Shown piece by piece: positions 37,801-49,400 of a stretch of 64,000 nt of DNA. The translations under genes were made by a program, and so were the position numbers. Under the pieces are notes generated by a model. That model saw only the letters and a list, made by a program, of their open reading frames with translations. It was not told the origin of the DNA and did no database searches. This DNA is from Zygnema circumcarinatum (taxonomy: Eukaryota; Streptophyta; Zygnematophyceae; Zygnematales; Zygnemataceae), in contig CM074805.1 of NCBI GenBank assembly GCA_037447605.1, positions 1,073,446 to 1,137,445 of the forward strand, read 5' to 3'. How positions within the stretch are numbered: the first letter of the stretch is position 1; each line of letters starts with the position of its first letter.

Positions 37801-40800
37801 ACAGATCCAAGCAGCACTGCAAAACAGCTTCTAAGCGAAAATATTCGAAGGAGCCCACAATAACTTGTCCACTTTGCAGCTTCTCCAACACTGTGTGCAG
37901 GAACTTCAAAACTGTGTGCTCGAAGGAAAGGGCAGACCCTCCCTTGCTTTCACAGCTCTGCAAACAGCACGTGTAACTTGATATCATCAGGAAGGTACGT
38001 ATTGCCAATGTACATCTTGATTCTAGACCCTGGCAGTCATACAACTAGGGCTAAAACATATGGTCATAGGCATCACAATCATAACAAACGTCCAATAGTC
38101 CAATTTTACCAAATCAATAATAGTTTGAAAGTCAGACACCTGAAAACCAATACTTCATAACTGTCTCAACGAGACGTGTCTTCCTAAGAAAATGCCCTTT
38201 GTCAGGCAATTTCTCCTATAGCACAGACTTTCTGTCACCAGTAGTGAACTATTGTTATCTCACAAAGGAAATTCCTACAACCCAGTTCAACCTACAGTGG
38301 GGCGGAACTCGAGTCAGAAGGCGCACTTAATCATGCGACAGTGCCATTCTCTTGGTTAGTGCAACAATTCAATATTAATAATTCAATAATTCAATAATTT
38401 TTAATAATTCAATTCAATTCATGCAATACATTCACGGTCGTAAATCATATTGTGGCAGTTGCAACCATAAGTCACTAAGTAGGATGAGAACAGTGCATGT
38501 TAAGCACACTCTTTCGAAGCTAAAAAAACAAAATGTAGTTACTTGCCCATATATTCAATACAACTGTAAGGCAGGGTTCACAGAGATGCTGCAAAGTGCG
38601 TAATGAATAAAGGAGGCCGTTACTCGCCTGCCTCAGGATGGTAAGTTGACAGAGCATGGAAAACGACGATGAAGGATCCTGTTGTACTGTATGAGGTTCA
38701 ATAAGCATCAAGCTTGTTGTCAGTTGCCAACAAATATGATGCACATATCGTTCGACCAGAATCTCTTCCTGTACATTTGGAACGAAGCTGCCAGCCAATT
38801 CCATCAGCCTCAGAATGAGGCGTATCACATCGTTCAAGTCTCGTGCTAAGAACTTAGCAGGCAAAATGCGAGCCATAACTTCTGGTAAAGGCTCATCCAT
38901 AGGATCTGCCAGCTCCACCAAAGCTTCCTCCCATTCTCCTATCCCTGATCGATCTGAGTAATTGCTGGCCCATTGGGAACTCGAGTCGTATTGCCGTAAA
39001 CAGTGCTGCAAATGCCTCGGAAGCCACGCAGGGAAAGAGTCCGCATAACAGGCCATGTGTTTAATTACCAACACAAGCCTTGAAACTGGTAAGAGCCATG
39101 CTGCTAAAACTGCACTGGACGCAGTGCCTTGTTCTTGTTCTCCATTTGCACTGACGCCTTCTCCAGAATCTGGGGCAGTGTTGGAAACAATGTTCTTTAA
39201 ACAGGAAGTGACACATGTCCAAACCTGAGTCTTCCCATCTACACTGAGAATGTGAAATGCCATAAGCAAAACCTCCAGAAGAAGCACCGAAGGAATTTTG
39301 GCAAGGGTGCCTTTCAGCCCTGTCACGAGTGCTGCTTCAGCAATTTGCAGCATGGACTGACAGTATTTCTGCCATAGCTCAACTATGAGAGGATCGTCCT
39401 TGTTGCCTGAAGGGTCTGTAGGATGTTTGGGAGAGTTATGGGAAACATATCCCCGAGCAGACCTCTGAATGAGGAGTCTAGCAAGAAGAATTAAAGCTGC
39501 TGACGGCCTTTGAGAAAAACGCTCGTCGCTGCAATACTTCAACCCACAAGATAAGAGTTTCTGAGCCAGGTGAGCTTCCAGAACATCAGTCAAAGCACAC
39601 CTAACCAGGAGTGCTTCCAGAAAATGGAAGGAAGCAGAAACTAAACCCGCTACTTGGTTATCCGCCGGAGTCTCTCCACAGTCTTCTGCAGGATGAGCGT
39701 CAGGTTCCACTCTCTGCTCTGCAGATTCAGAACGTTTCCTTTTTACTGACTCTAGAAAAGTAAAAGGAGTGGTTGCCAGTTGAAGAATGGCATCCAAATG
39801 ACGTGCTTGGATCTGCTGTTTAGCAGCAAGAAAAACATCTTGTTCCGAATCTGGTGCCGAAATGAACTCGCTGAAGAATACAAGGATCTGCTGAGCAGCC
39901 TGAAGATATCCGACCTCAGCTCCATGCTGGCTACAGCTTCCTCTTTTCTTTGGAGATGTCCCCTCCTCTGAATGCCGACTAGGTTCCGCAAAAAGATCCC
40001 CAAACCAGAGATCGTCTTCCTCACTTCCATGAGAGCCGACAGATCCTTCCTGAGAACGACTGCTAGAGTCCTCACTATCTGGTTGCTCTCTGTCCGCAAC
40101 CCTGTATTCAAACCCGATTTGCTGCTTCCAATCCTCATAAAACAACAAGGAAGTTGATATCAAATTGTCTAGCCACGGTCTTTCAGGAGGAAACAACAGC
40201 CTGACTTGTTCCTCCATGGTCTTCGGCACCTGAAGCTGCTCAAGCCTACTGTGAAGGGAGTGTGTACTGGGCACAACTATCCCTCTTTCAGCTGGATTAG
40301 CAGAAACCAGCACCCCCTTCATTGTCCGAGTGACTGCATATATATCCTGTAGAAGGTCTAAGAGGTGTGACACTGCATAAGGCGTACATATTATAGGTCG
40401 AGATTTAAGCATTGTGCCGTCCACATCTTCGGGAATCTGCCTATTCATCTGGTTTTCCAGGGCATCATGTGATAACCCCAATTTGACCAAAATGGCCATT
40501 ACAAGTTCCACACGCATGTTCTGGAATGTGCTCATGTTAGGCAGGCATAACTCCATCATCCTTAGCACGTCGTCAAGTAGGGTTGGAACTGAAGACAGAT
40601 TATGAGCAGCAGCCATCGGCAGCCCATATAGTGGAGGAACTGCGTCCATAAGGGCTAGAAGCTGCGACATAGTTTCAACATCTCCTGCCCAAAGACTCCC
40701 TGATGCTACACTTACTAACAACTTCAAAATGCTAGAGCATAAATCCAGTGCCGTGTTAGGTAATGAACCATCCTTTGAAACGTCACCATCAGAAAACTTG

Positions 40801-42788
40801 GAAAATTCCTTGTCATCTGCCACCTGCTGTGCAAGCTGGACACAAACCGCAAGCAATCGGGGAACAAGTCGTAGCTGTGTGATTGCATAGTGCTGGCCCA
40901 AAAAAAACGAGCAGAAGGAATCACTCAGTATTTGCTTCGTCTATATCGATCGGAAATTCATAGTTGAAATACACTGGAAATTGCAAAATCATGTATTTGC
41001 TATCAAGCGAAGTTGTCAGGACGAGCGCAAGGGGAGGGTCCCAGTTGAGCGTTCCCAGTTTCCAGTATGTATTGTCCTAGAAACAAGACAAAAGTAGAAG
41101 GTTGCTGTTAAACCAGCCTGGCCTTCAACCAGAATCTTGGAAGCCCGTACCTGTAAAGCAGACGCGCCCCAGCAAGGAAGGAGGATATCCTTGGCAAGTC
41201 CACTTTCGAGGGTACGGTTGTTTGATCGAGCACCAAATGCATCTCCAGCAAGGAGAGCCAACATGTGTGCTTGTTCAGAGACAGCATCGCCAGACGAACC
41301 TGCACATATGTTAATGCAGATAATTTCTTACGGGTACATTCAAAACAAAATCCACCCAGATAAACATGGCTGATTGGAACTTCTACGAGACACATGGACT
41401 TCTACAAACTATCAAAGGCCAGCAGGGCTCCGCGAAAATGGGTTGATAGGTCCCCAGAAAAGGTTGATTATCATTATGTAGACAGATTGGACAACTGCTT
41501 ACTTGTTGCCAAAACTCCTGTGGGGCTCACATGGGCTGTTGCTCCTGTGAAAAATGGAAAGTCATCCCTTGAAAGGTCCAGCAAGACCTTTGTTGCTGCA
41601 TCTCCCCGTTCAGCTGCTCGTCCATCCAGGACCAAAGTAGCAAGGAGCAATACAGCTCGAAACTGTAGCTGCACGGAGGCAGGTCGAGTATAAGGGCCTA
41701 GTATACAACCTTCAAAAGTTCGATTCATTAACTTGAAAACGGATTTATTTTAGCGAACCTCAGTAATGGCTGAAATTTGAGAAATGGCCGTTTATTTCAC
41801 GAAAATATTCTACGATTCTTTAAAGAGATCCCAATATAAAACAAAGTCTCATCGATAAGGCAGTTGTATTTTCTCATGAAGCACTTCAACCGTGCCGATT
41901 GGAAGCTTGAGCTAAAAACAAATAGTACTCAATTATCTTCAAGTTCTGCTGCGGAATTAATGTCAGCTGTATGCCGTAGCATTTTGCGGGGACGGACACT
42001 TCCTTGCAAGCCACCCCTTGACGCAACCGATGCATAACTCAAGGCATCAAGAGGTGGGAGGACTTCATACCTGCTGTTCGTATAGACCTTGCTTCAGCAA
42101 AAAGTCAGTGGAAGGAGAAGGCTTTTCGAGAATAGTAAGACACAAGTTCACACCAGCTCTGAAAACCTTGAAAAGCAATTCTCTTTGTGAACAAGGTCCT
42201 GTGAAATAAAAAATTGCAAAAGAAGAGAATAATTACATAAAAGAGTCGGAATGCTTTCGAAACTAGAAGTGCACCAAGGATATGACTTGAAACATGGAAA
42301 AAAAAATATTTTTTCTCCTTATTGATTCGTTAAGAATTCTTCTCGCTTTTCAATTTCCCTAGGTGGTTCTCTGAATCTACCGCAAGCTCCAACCCAATGC
42401 AACGGACGACGAGGCCAGCGGTGTTATCCATAAAGACATTAAAAAAGTGCCTCCAGCTAATTTTCTAATTAACCCTTACAACGCTTTGCTTACTGCATAT
42501 TATCCTGTATCAGCTGCCGAGTTTGGAAAAACTTATCCATTTTGAGAAAGGTAGAGACCATAAATCCGGTTTAAGTGCCAATATTCACGTACCTGTCTCC
42601 AATTGTAAGGATTTACAGGCCAGAGCGTCTGTAATCGCAACCGGATATTTCAACCGTTGAGAATCCGCATCCTTGTCTTCCAGTAAGGATACAAGAACCT
42701 CGAGCCCTCCATCGAATTCACACCCATGCAGTTGGAACCGGCCCTGCCTCAGCGCTTCAAACAGGTGCAGCAGCGCTGTCTCAGCCAT
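16860..42788 (-). CDS. BIG: BIG / UBR4-family giant ubiquitin ligase (auxin transport protein BIG orthologue), ~35 exons
   Basis: Orthologue of plant BIG (UBR4, calossin/pushover family), a >5,000-residue N-degron pathway E3 linked in Arabidopsis to auxin transport, endocytosis and hormone and light responses. The gene spans ~26 kb; adding visible exons gives roughly 5,500-5,900 residues. In order: N-terminal helical exons (42.8-41.1 kb), a 2.3-kb helical exon, a 3.4-kb exon with the UBR box, beta-propeller-like exons, a ZZ zinc finger, a DOC/galactose-binding-like segment, a Cys-rich zinc module, the E3_UbLigase_R4 region, a half-RING ([20 protein letters not shown]) and the C-terminal exon ending [14 protein letters not shown]. 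The start at 42788 ([16 protein letters not shown]) has an AGCCATGGCT context. Exon ends usually show |GTRNG donors, but I did not phase every junction. It is divergent from the SMP-C2 gene. I see no internal stop or frameshift in the large exons. Confidence 0.93.
18985..19150 (-). other. BIG: BIG half-RING (hemiRING) segment
   Basis: [20 protein letters not shown] followed by GAYCFGKRF corresponds to the C-terminal catalytic zinc module of UBR4/BIG, with C-x2-C and a third Cys visible. Its role in recruiting the E2 enzyme is taken from the family, not from this sequence. Confidence 0.65.
20380..20975 (-). other. BIG: BIG E3_UbLigase_R4 region exon
   Basis: [20 protein letters not shown] and [20 protein letters not shown] match the conserved C-terminal E3 region of the family. 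A Ser/Arg/Glu-rich insert around 20690-20720 on the genome ([10 protein letters not shown]) coincides with a CT/GA run and may be a recent expansion. Confidence 0.75.
24700..25467 (-). other. BIG: BIG Cys-rich zinc-binding exon
   Basis: The start of the exon has nine Cys in C-x2-C pairs ([53 protein letters not shown]). This block is among the most conserved parts of BIG/UBR4. Confidence 0.85.
26000..26255 (-). other. BIG: BIG DOC/galactose-binding-like exon
   Basis: An exon with [20 protein letters not shown] and [20 protein letters not shown] is strand-rich and resembles the discoidin/APC10-like fold. The assignment is by pattern only. Confidence 0.45.
29605..29790 (-). other. BIG: ZZ-type zinc finger of BIG
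   Basis: [18 protein letters not shown] followed by [12 protein letters not shown] and a later H-T-L-T-H gives the C-x2-C, C-x2-C, C-x2-C, H-x3-H pattern of a ZZ finger. It is a diagnostic domain of plant BIG. Confidence 0.9.
32050..35010 (-). other. BIG: BIG beta-propeller-like segment
   Basis: From [20 protein letters not shown] through exons near 34.4, 34.0, 33.4, 33.2, 32.7 and 32.3 kb, the protein has strand-rich WD-like patterns ([37 protein letters not shown]). This matches the propeller placed after the UBR box in UBR4-type proteins; blade borders are not resolved. Confidence 0.6.
35440..35655 (-). other. BIG: UBR box zinc finger of BIG
   Basis: The segment from [20 protein letters not shown] to [16 protein letters not shown] holds the Cys/His series expected of a UBR box (C-x-W-x-C-x2-C, G-C-C-x2-C, H-x2-H, FFCDCGAG), which in this family binds N-degrons. 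It is preceded by a very acidic stretch ([18 protein letters not shown]). Confidence 0.9.
38630..40901 (-). other. BIG: BIG large helical exon (armadillo-like region)
   Basis: An uninterrupted ~760-codon exon of alternating hydrophobic helices starting near [20 protein letters not shown]. One part is acidic and Ser-rich ([20 protein letters not shown]). It contains no motif beyond a solenoid-like pattern. Confidence 0.75.
41090..42788 (-). other. BIG: BIG N-terminal small exons
   Basis: Visible coding pieces, in order: 42788 to ~42592 ([14 protein letters not shown]...), ~42200-42075 ([16 protein letters not shown]...), ~41693-41510 ([18 protein letters not shown]...) and ~41300-41155 ([20 protein letters not shown]...). 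They are helical and presumably start the armadillo-like solenoid. Introns are AT-rich and 90-400 bases. Confidence 0.7.
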
Positions 42789-43440
42789 GGCTACGACTGA
42801 GACATACCTCAACAAACGGCTTCCTACTCACAGTGCCTCCTCCCCTCCTCCCTTCCTCCCCTCCTCCCCTCCTCCCCTGCCGCAGAATTCTGTGTCTTCC
42901 AGTCCTCCAAAAACTCCCACGACTCCTGTTTCCAATACGGTAGAAGAAGGGATGCTATCTTTTCTTCTGCAGCACCCCCACGGAAGGATGGTATATATAT
43001 CTTGCTCGTGGTTTGTATCAACCTCAGAATACAATACTCGGCCCGAGGAAAAAGCGCTCCTCTGGTCACTCCGGTCTCTCGCCACGAAGGAGCTTGGGAG
43101 CCCTCTTTTCTTTTGGCAAAAGTAACTTCTACTACTCAACTATTGTCCAATGGCGACCCGCCACGTATACAAAATTGTACACGTGGCATGTCGACATTGG
43201 CAGATGCTTGTATATAGGGCTGTTCACGGTTTAAGGCTCGTCTGAGAGGCCTGCGTGAGGGCGCCAGCTGTGGTCGTCCCAGCAGCAAATCGGAGCTCAC
43301 ATCTTCTGTATGCGAAAGCTTTGCGGAAGAAGAAAAATAAAAAACATAATAAAAAGTTTTATGACGTTTGCGCCATAAGACTGTATTTTCCTCTAGTAGG
43401 GCGGCGATAGGAGAGAGAGGCACACATAGAACAAGTGAGG
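42789..43440. promoter_or_regulatory. Bidirectional promoter between BIG and the SMP-C2 gene
   Basis: Start codons of the two divergent genes are 652 bases apart. The interval holds GTCCAATGG at about 43144, CCACGTAT at 43157, ACACGTGGC at 43178 and a TATA-like TGTATATAGG at about 43208, which is well placed for the plus-strand gene. A TATATATC at about 42991 may serve the other side. Positions of transcription starts are inference. Confidence 0.5.
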
Positions 43441-46400
43441 ATGTCGCTAGTGCGAGGAAACAAGGCAAGGAAGCTGAAGATCGAATATGAAAGCTCGGTT
43501 TTGCAGAGTAGAGATGGGAAGAATGAGTCGCTGCTTGCAGACAGCTCTGTCTTGCAATACGTGGCGCTTATAATGCTCATCTCTTGGGGATTGGAGCACT
43601 GGCTGGGACGTTTTGCTTACACCTGGGCCGTCCTGGGAGCTGCATTTTGGATCACTTCTCTGGTACTGAATGGTTTTTGCGCCGTAGTTTTCCTTTTTTT
43701 ATTTTTCGCTGTGCTTTATAAAGTTTCTCCCCGCAAGAAGAGTGGCTTGTTGGCTACCATTGTGCGAAATCATGGTCAGTTTGATAGAGTATTTTGGTTG
43801 GGCGATCACTTTCTCTTTTTAAACAACTTAGTGTAATGAAGAAGGTCAGGCAGTTGTTATCTGTAACCTCGCCGATCAATGCGCCGTCCGACGAGAGCCT
43901 TTACATGGCTTGACGTGGTCGGGACTGATTTAAGCCACAGGATGGCATGGGGTTGTTACGCAGCATGCACAGCGGCGAAGGCACCAGGAGCTTGAGAAAC
44001 AGAGAATTCAGCTGAACAGTTATTGGAAGCAAGAACTTATAAGAAACCAGGTCTTTTGCTCATCTATCCTGGAGATCGTATGAAGCCTGTGCTTGAGTGT
44101 AAGCTGCAATATTCTGTCCTTTGTCGGACTTAGCTAGTGGATACGTTTCTGTTTTCAGCAAAGCCAGCCTGTCGTGATTGCTTCCCGGTAGGCGTGTAAG
44201 AAAGTGGGTTTTTCTATCAGCATCCCCGTTCAGTCGAGTCCCTAGATTTTACAAAATAAAGTTTCATAACGCCATCTGGTCATTCACTATACTCAGCTCG
44301 TTCCCGACAACGTGGGGTTCTTTTCGCGAAGAGTTTTAAGCAGTTTCCAATCTCCTTAGAGCCTGGACGAGATCTGCTTTATTGTGCGGTTGACTTCAGG
44401 TGATTTTAGAAAAATATCATTAATGATCTGATGACTTTCTAGAAGTGATATTGACAGTTTGGATAAACGTGGACAGCCAATTACAGGCAAGGAAGCAACA
44501 GAATGGCTGAGCAAATTGTTGCTGAAGTTGTGGCCCAATGTTGTGGAACCTCGACTCTTCCAAAAGGCACAACGATGGGCTGAGGTAGGCCGAACTCGAT
44601 TCTGAAATGTAACCCTGGAAACCTTCAAAACCTGTGGAAGAAGTCAATGCTGGGTACGTTTTTTCTAAGGAATGCACTGCAAGGACCCATCGTGGGGAAA
44701 TCAGGCTGCACTTTATTGTCACAATAACTGATATCCTGACATCGCAATCCAATATACTTTTAGATAGTCTCCGAGAGCGTCTGTTCCAAAAATGTCACAG
44801 AGATGAACTTCTGGCTCCCTAATGACACGTTGACCGATGAATTGCTTAGTGAGATCTTTCCTATCATTTTCTCCCTCTCACACTTTTTAGCTTTTTGGAA
44901 GCTCTGAGGCAGATATTGTGATCAATAGCATTTCCAATTAAATACTTCTTGCATTGATAAAAATATTCATGTTCAATGGCAAGGTAGAATTCATTTGAAG
45001 CATCATAAATTTGGTGAAATTTATTGAGAAGTATGACAATGGAAGAATCACCCAAAATTGCAATTGGGGGCCCCAGTATTTCCTCTAATCTGGAGACGTG
45101 ATGAGACATTGGAAGAGCATGTGAAACTTACTTATTTTGGATAGCATGTCAGGGCTAGGGGTCAGCAGCCACTCAAACACAAAACTTTTTGCTGAGTCAA
45201 CACCTATATAACTAAAAATTCTAACATATGAATGAAAGCTGAAGCCGGTTTATGATCTCCATCTCGCTTAAGCAACTGTCTCAATGGGTGAGTCCTGCTA
45301 ACAACTTTTTTTACAACTTTAATTGGACTGCGTGTTTCCTTTGTCATCTGTTGGAGTTACCGGTTAACTTGAATTCTGCTGAGAGCGGTTGGGATGCAGA
45401 GAAACGTAGCGAGTGGGAAACCGCGGAGTATCGTAAGTTATTGCATCTTCCACAGAACCTCTACCTGATGTTGCAAGGGCTACCTTGATCTGGCCTGCAG
45501 CTGCAAAAGGCATTAAATCGTGCAAGTTTTGTTATCATGGGCGTTGCAGAGAAGGATTGAATTGAAGGACTTCACGCTCGGAAATGCAGCACCCGAAATA
45601 GGGTTAGGCCGGACATTTTGGTCTACCGACCAGGCTGGACAGGTCTGCAAACAAAGTGTTCATTCACATTAACCTGCTTTTGTGAACCAAGGGAACCGTC
45701 CCCTACCCAATGTGATTGTCGACTGTTTTGACAATAGTGAAACTTATGTGCTTACGTCCAGCCAGCGAAACAATATGAAGAACCAATACTCATAGCCAGC
45801 AAAATCGGCTTAGAACCTTGTTCGATTTCACCTTGATGTAAGCTTCAAGCCTTTACGTACGAAGCCGTCAAGGCTCAGTACCAAGCTTGTTTTGGGCACA
45901 AAGTCCCTCCTATGTTATCTGCTCAATGATGCAGGAGGTCCTCAATACTGGCTTAAAGTGGGTGAGCCATGGGTTACAAGTGACTTTGGCCTTGCATCGG
46001 GGAGGCTTGCAATCGAGTGAAGTGGCCGATGTAATCATCAGCAGCATACAAATTCATGGAGATGTGAGTGGTAAATCATGGTTCATTCCTCGTGCTACTG
46101 AGGGTCGGAACTATGCTATTTCAGCTTGGCTACTGGGTTTCTTTGCCCTCCAGCTGAATGGGTTGTAACGGCGGATAAATTACTTGCTGCTCCCAATAGG
46201 ATATCAACCTGCTTAGACTAGTATGACGCATGAATGCTGGATACTATGGGAAGCCACAAATCCGTGTTGACGGAAAGCAGCTGAATAGGACGGTAACAGT
46301 TGTAACTTTTGCTTGTTTAGAGACCTGGTGTGAAGTGGGACAATGTCCTTCTGGCTTTGCCGTCTCCAGTTTATCTGCGTACAAGAGAAATAGAGGGACA

Positions 46401-49400
46401 TTTGAGCAGCGGGTTTTTGCTTCCCTACGCAGCTGCGGATCTTGCCCATTCTGGACGGCCAGGGCCTGCTTTACAGCTTTGCCAGCATGCCTGAGGTCAA
46501 CATTTCTTTGGCTCTTTCTCCTGAAAGTCAATTCCTTCCCACGGATGTCACAGGGATTCAATTATGGCTGGTAGGCTCCCTTTTTCCATCCACTTCATGG
46601 TTACAACCTCGTCAGACTACACCAGTCATTGTTCGCTATTCGTTTTTTTTTACTTTTTTGCTTGTCGTCAGAAAATCTTCCTCAGATTCTACACGTAGCT
46701 ATACTTACTGATTTGCTGGTTGGTCTTTGCTTATCATCGGGAGCAAAGTTTTGCTATAATCCATGAGGGACTTGACAATCCTGTCGTTGTTTGGTCAACC
46801 CTAGTCAGACTCCTTCCAATAAAATGCTGAGCCTTTTTCTCTCTTGATTTATTCTAACTTTAAACTCGTCCTTCCCTGTTGGCGTCCCTGTTTTTATCGG
46901 CCTTTGCAACCCTAATATTTGCAGGAGAATCTATTATCCGAATCTCTTCATTTCGCTATTGAAGCCCCTGGTCATCATTTGTGGACTCTTGTCCCGGTGA
47001 ACCTTAACAAGACAGCCATTGGTGGCTCACTTACTGTGACTGTGCTCTCGGCCAGCAATCTAAGCCGTCTCTCCCGCGACTCTGCTGCTACTTCCGTGGG
47101 GGAAAATCTGGGCAATCACAATGTGCAGAGAGGACGGCAGCTTGAAAACATGAGAGTCGTGGGACCTACCTTTGTGGAGGTAGTATTTGAAAATGTGCAA
47201 AGGAAAACGTCGGTGGCAACTAAGAGCGGGCCGAATCCGGAGTGGGGAGATTCTCTGAGCCTGGTCATGCACGACAGTGAGGGGCTGCTGCAACTTTCTG
47301 TTTATGAACAGAGTCAAGATGGAGGTGTTTATGAATTTCTTGGAAGTTGCAATATCAAGGTGGGTTGCCGAGACAGTACATCTCGTTAGGGCAGTCGTTG
47401 GAGCGGTGAAAGAGGTTCTTGGCTTGGCCGCCTTCTACAATGATAGGTGCACTTTCATAGATTGTCTATTTCTATGACTTGTTTTCCTTCGTTCACATTC
47501 TAGCAACAGCACCATGCCATAGGGTATGGTAAGATGGTTGTCTTGTTACTTATCAATTGGAACATCATGCAGGCATTGAACATGCTCTCGTATACAGTCT
47601 TTACTAGTAGAGGTTGTGAACCCAGCTATTACAATTAAAACGTCCGGGCCCTTCGGAAGGGCAGTTATGCTTGAAGTTCTCAGTAGAGACTCTCCCGTCT
47701 GTTTGATACCGTAAATATTGTCGTCTGAATGGGCGACACAGTTAGTGACTGAAGTTTTTCTGCTCAATTGAACGTTGTCATACTTGACCTCATAAGGCAT
47801 GCCAATGCAGGTGAAGTATGCGGAGGATGACTCGACCTTCTACTGGGCAGTTGGGTCTGGAGAGAGAGTGATTGCAGCAAGAAGTGAACGAGCAGGACTT
47901 CCAGTGGAGCTCGCGGTGCCGTTGCAGCATGCCCCTACAGGAATTGTATGTCCTTACTGTGAACACCCATTGCCCTCTTTGTATACCACTCGTTTTGAGC
48001 ACAGTTCATCTGATTCTGAGGTACTCTGATCCAGTCGCTCCTGTCCTTACAAGCTTTGGGAATCTTGGTGTAAGAATCAGGTGGGCTCTGAGTTTTTTCC
48101 AGCCAGTATGGTTTGTTGATTTGTACTGTTTGGACCATTGCCCACAACAACTGTTCAGTCGTTAATTGAAGGTAGATCATTCTTGAATGTGCCCAACCTC
48201 AGAGACTGCCTCGTCGGGGAGTACGTAATATTGCTGCAATTTGGCTTCCCATTTTGAAATGGCGCTTGTTGACCCCATCCTCGCCGGTTTTTCTGGCCAC
48301 GATTTTCTTGCTTGCGCAGATTACTGTGCGAATAACCCTTGGAGAGTGGCTGTTTGCACACGATGCGAGTGGAGTGGTGCCTCTTTCAAAGCCTGTGAAT
48401 GTACTAGAAGAACAGTTCCCCCAGTTGTGGCCACCCTTGAGGACAATGACAGGCCGCACGTTACGCATCACAGTTTTGGAAGGCAGAGGTCTGGGAGAGG
48501 CAGGGGTCGCATCTCACATCAAGCCGTATGTCAGGCTGGAGTACGGGAAGGTGAGGATTGAGGGAGCACTTTACTCTGCTGACAAACAAGTAATGCATGA
48601 GTCTAGTGCTTTAATTCTCGTTAACTTAGCCAATGGAGCTTTGAAGCCTAGTTGGAGAGGGACTAGAATAGAATACTAGAATATACTAGAATGTTTAGTG
48701 CCTCAAGAAACTCTCAAAGCTAGACAGGTCATGGTCGATCCATGGAAGAAATCACTCAGAGAGCGCCACGCTCACATTTTCGAGCTTCTCCACTTTGCAG
48801 CATTCTATGCGAACAAAGGCAGTCGGCGACATAAATCCTGTATGGCAGCAGGAGTTCAACTTTGCTGAACTCACTGGAGGCGAGGAGCTGCGGCTCAGCT
48901 GCTGGAATGCTGCAACGTGGCAGCATCACAGCCTTGGAACCGCCCGAATAAACACTCAAGTGAGCAGTTAAACTCCATCTCCAACTTTCTTTCTGTATGT
49001 GTGGTTGCTTTTAGAAGCGTTCAAGCTGGCATTCCCTCACTGATCGCTCCTTGGAAGGGCTGATGGTGGGCCTACTTCAGGTGCTGGCTGAGGGTTCCCC
49101 AAAAAAGTTGCGATTGCAGCTTGAAAGGGTTGAGAGTGGAGAGATATGGATTAGTGCAGAAATCGGAAAGCGGGATCGGTCAGCAGCCGTTACACCCAGC
49201 AACAAAGAAGCCAATGTTTCGGTGAGAAGAACAGGCACTGTCACAGGCAATTCACACAGTTCACGTCTTGACAATTTTTATCATGGTTGTTGTCAGGATG
49301 ACGAGTGGCTGAAGGCTCCTCTATGTCATGGCCTTGTTGGAATGCAATATAGGGTTCAGAATATTAATAATTTGTTAATCTTAAGTTTCAAAAGAAATGA

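Noticed and set aside
45888-46170. Assigning an exact SMP exon here
   Set aside because: LNTGLKWVSHGLQVTLALHR looks like SMP sequence, but competing frames (GHKVPPMLSAQ) and phases could not be reconciled, so it is left inside the gene-level entry.
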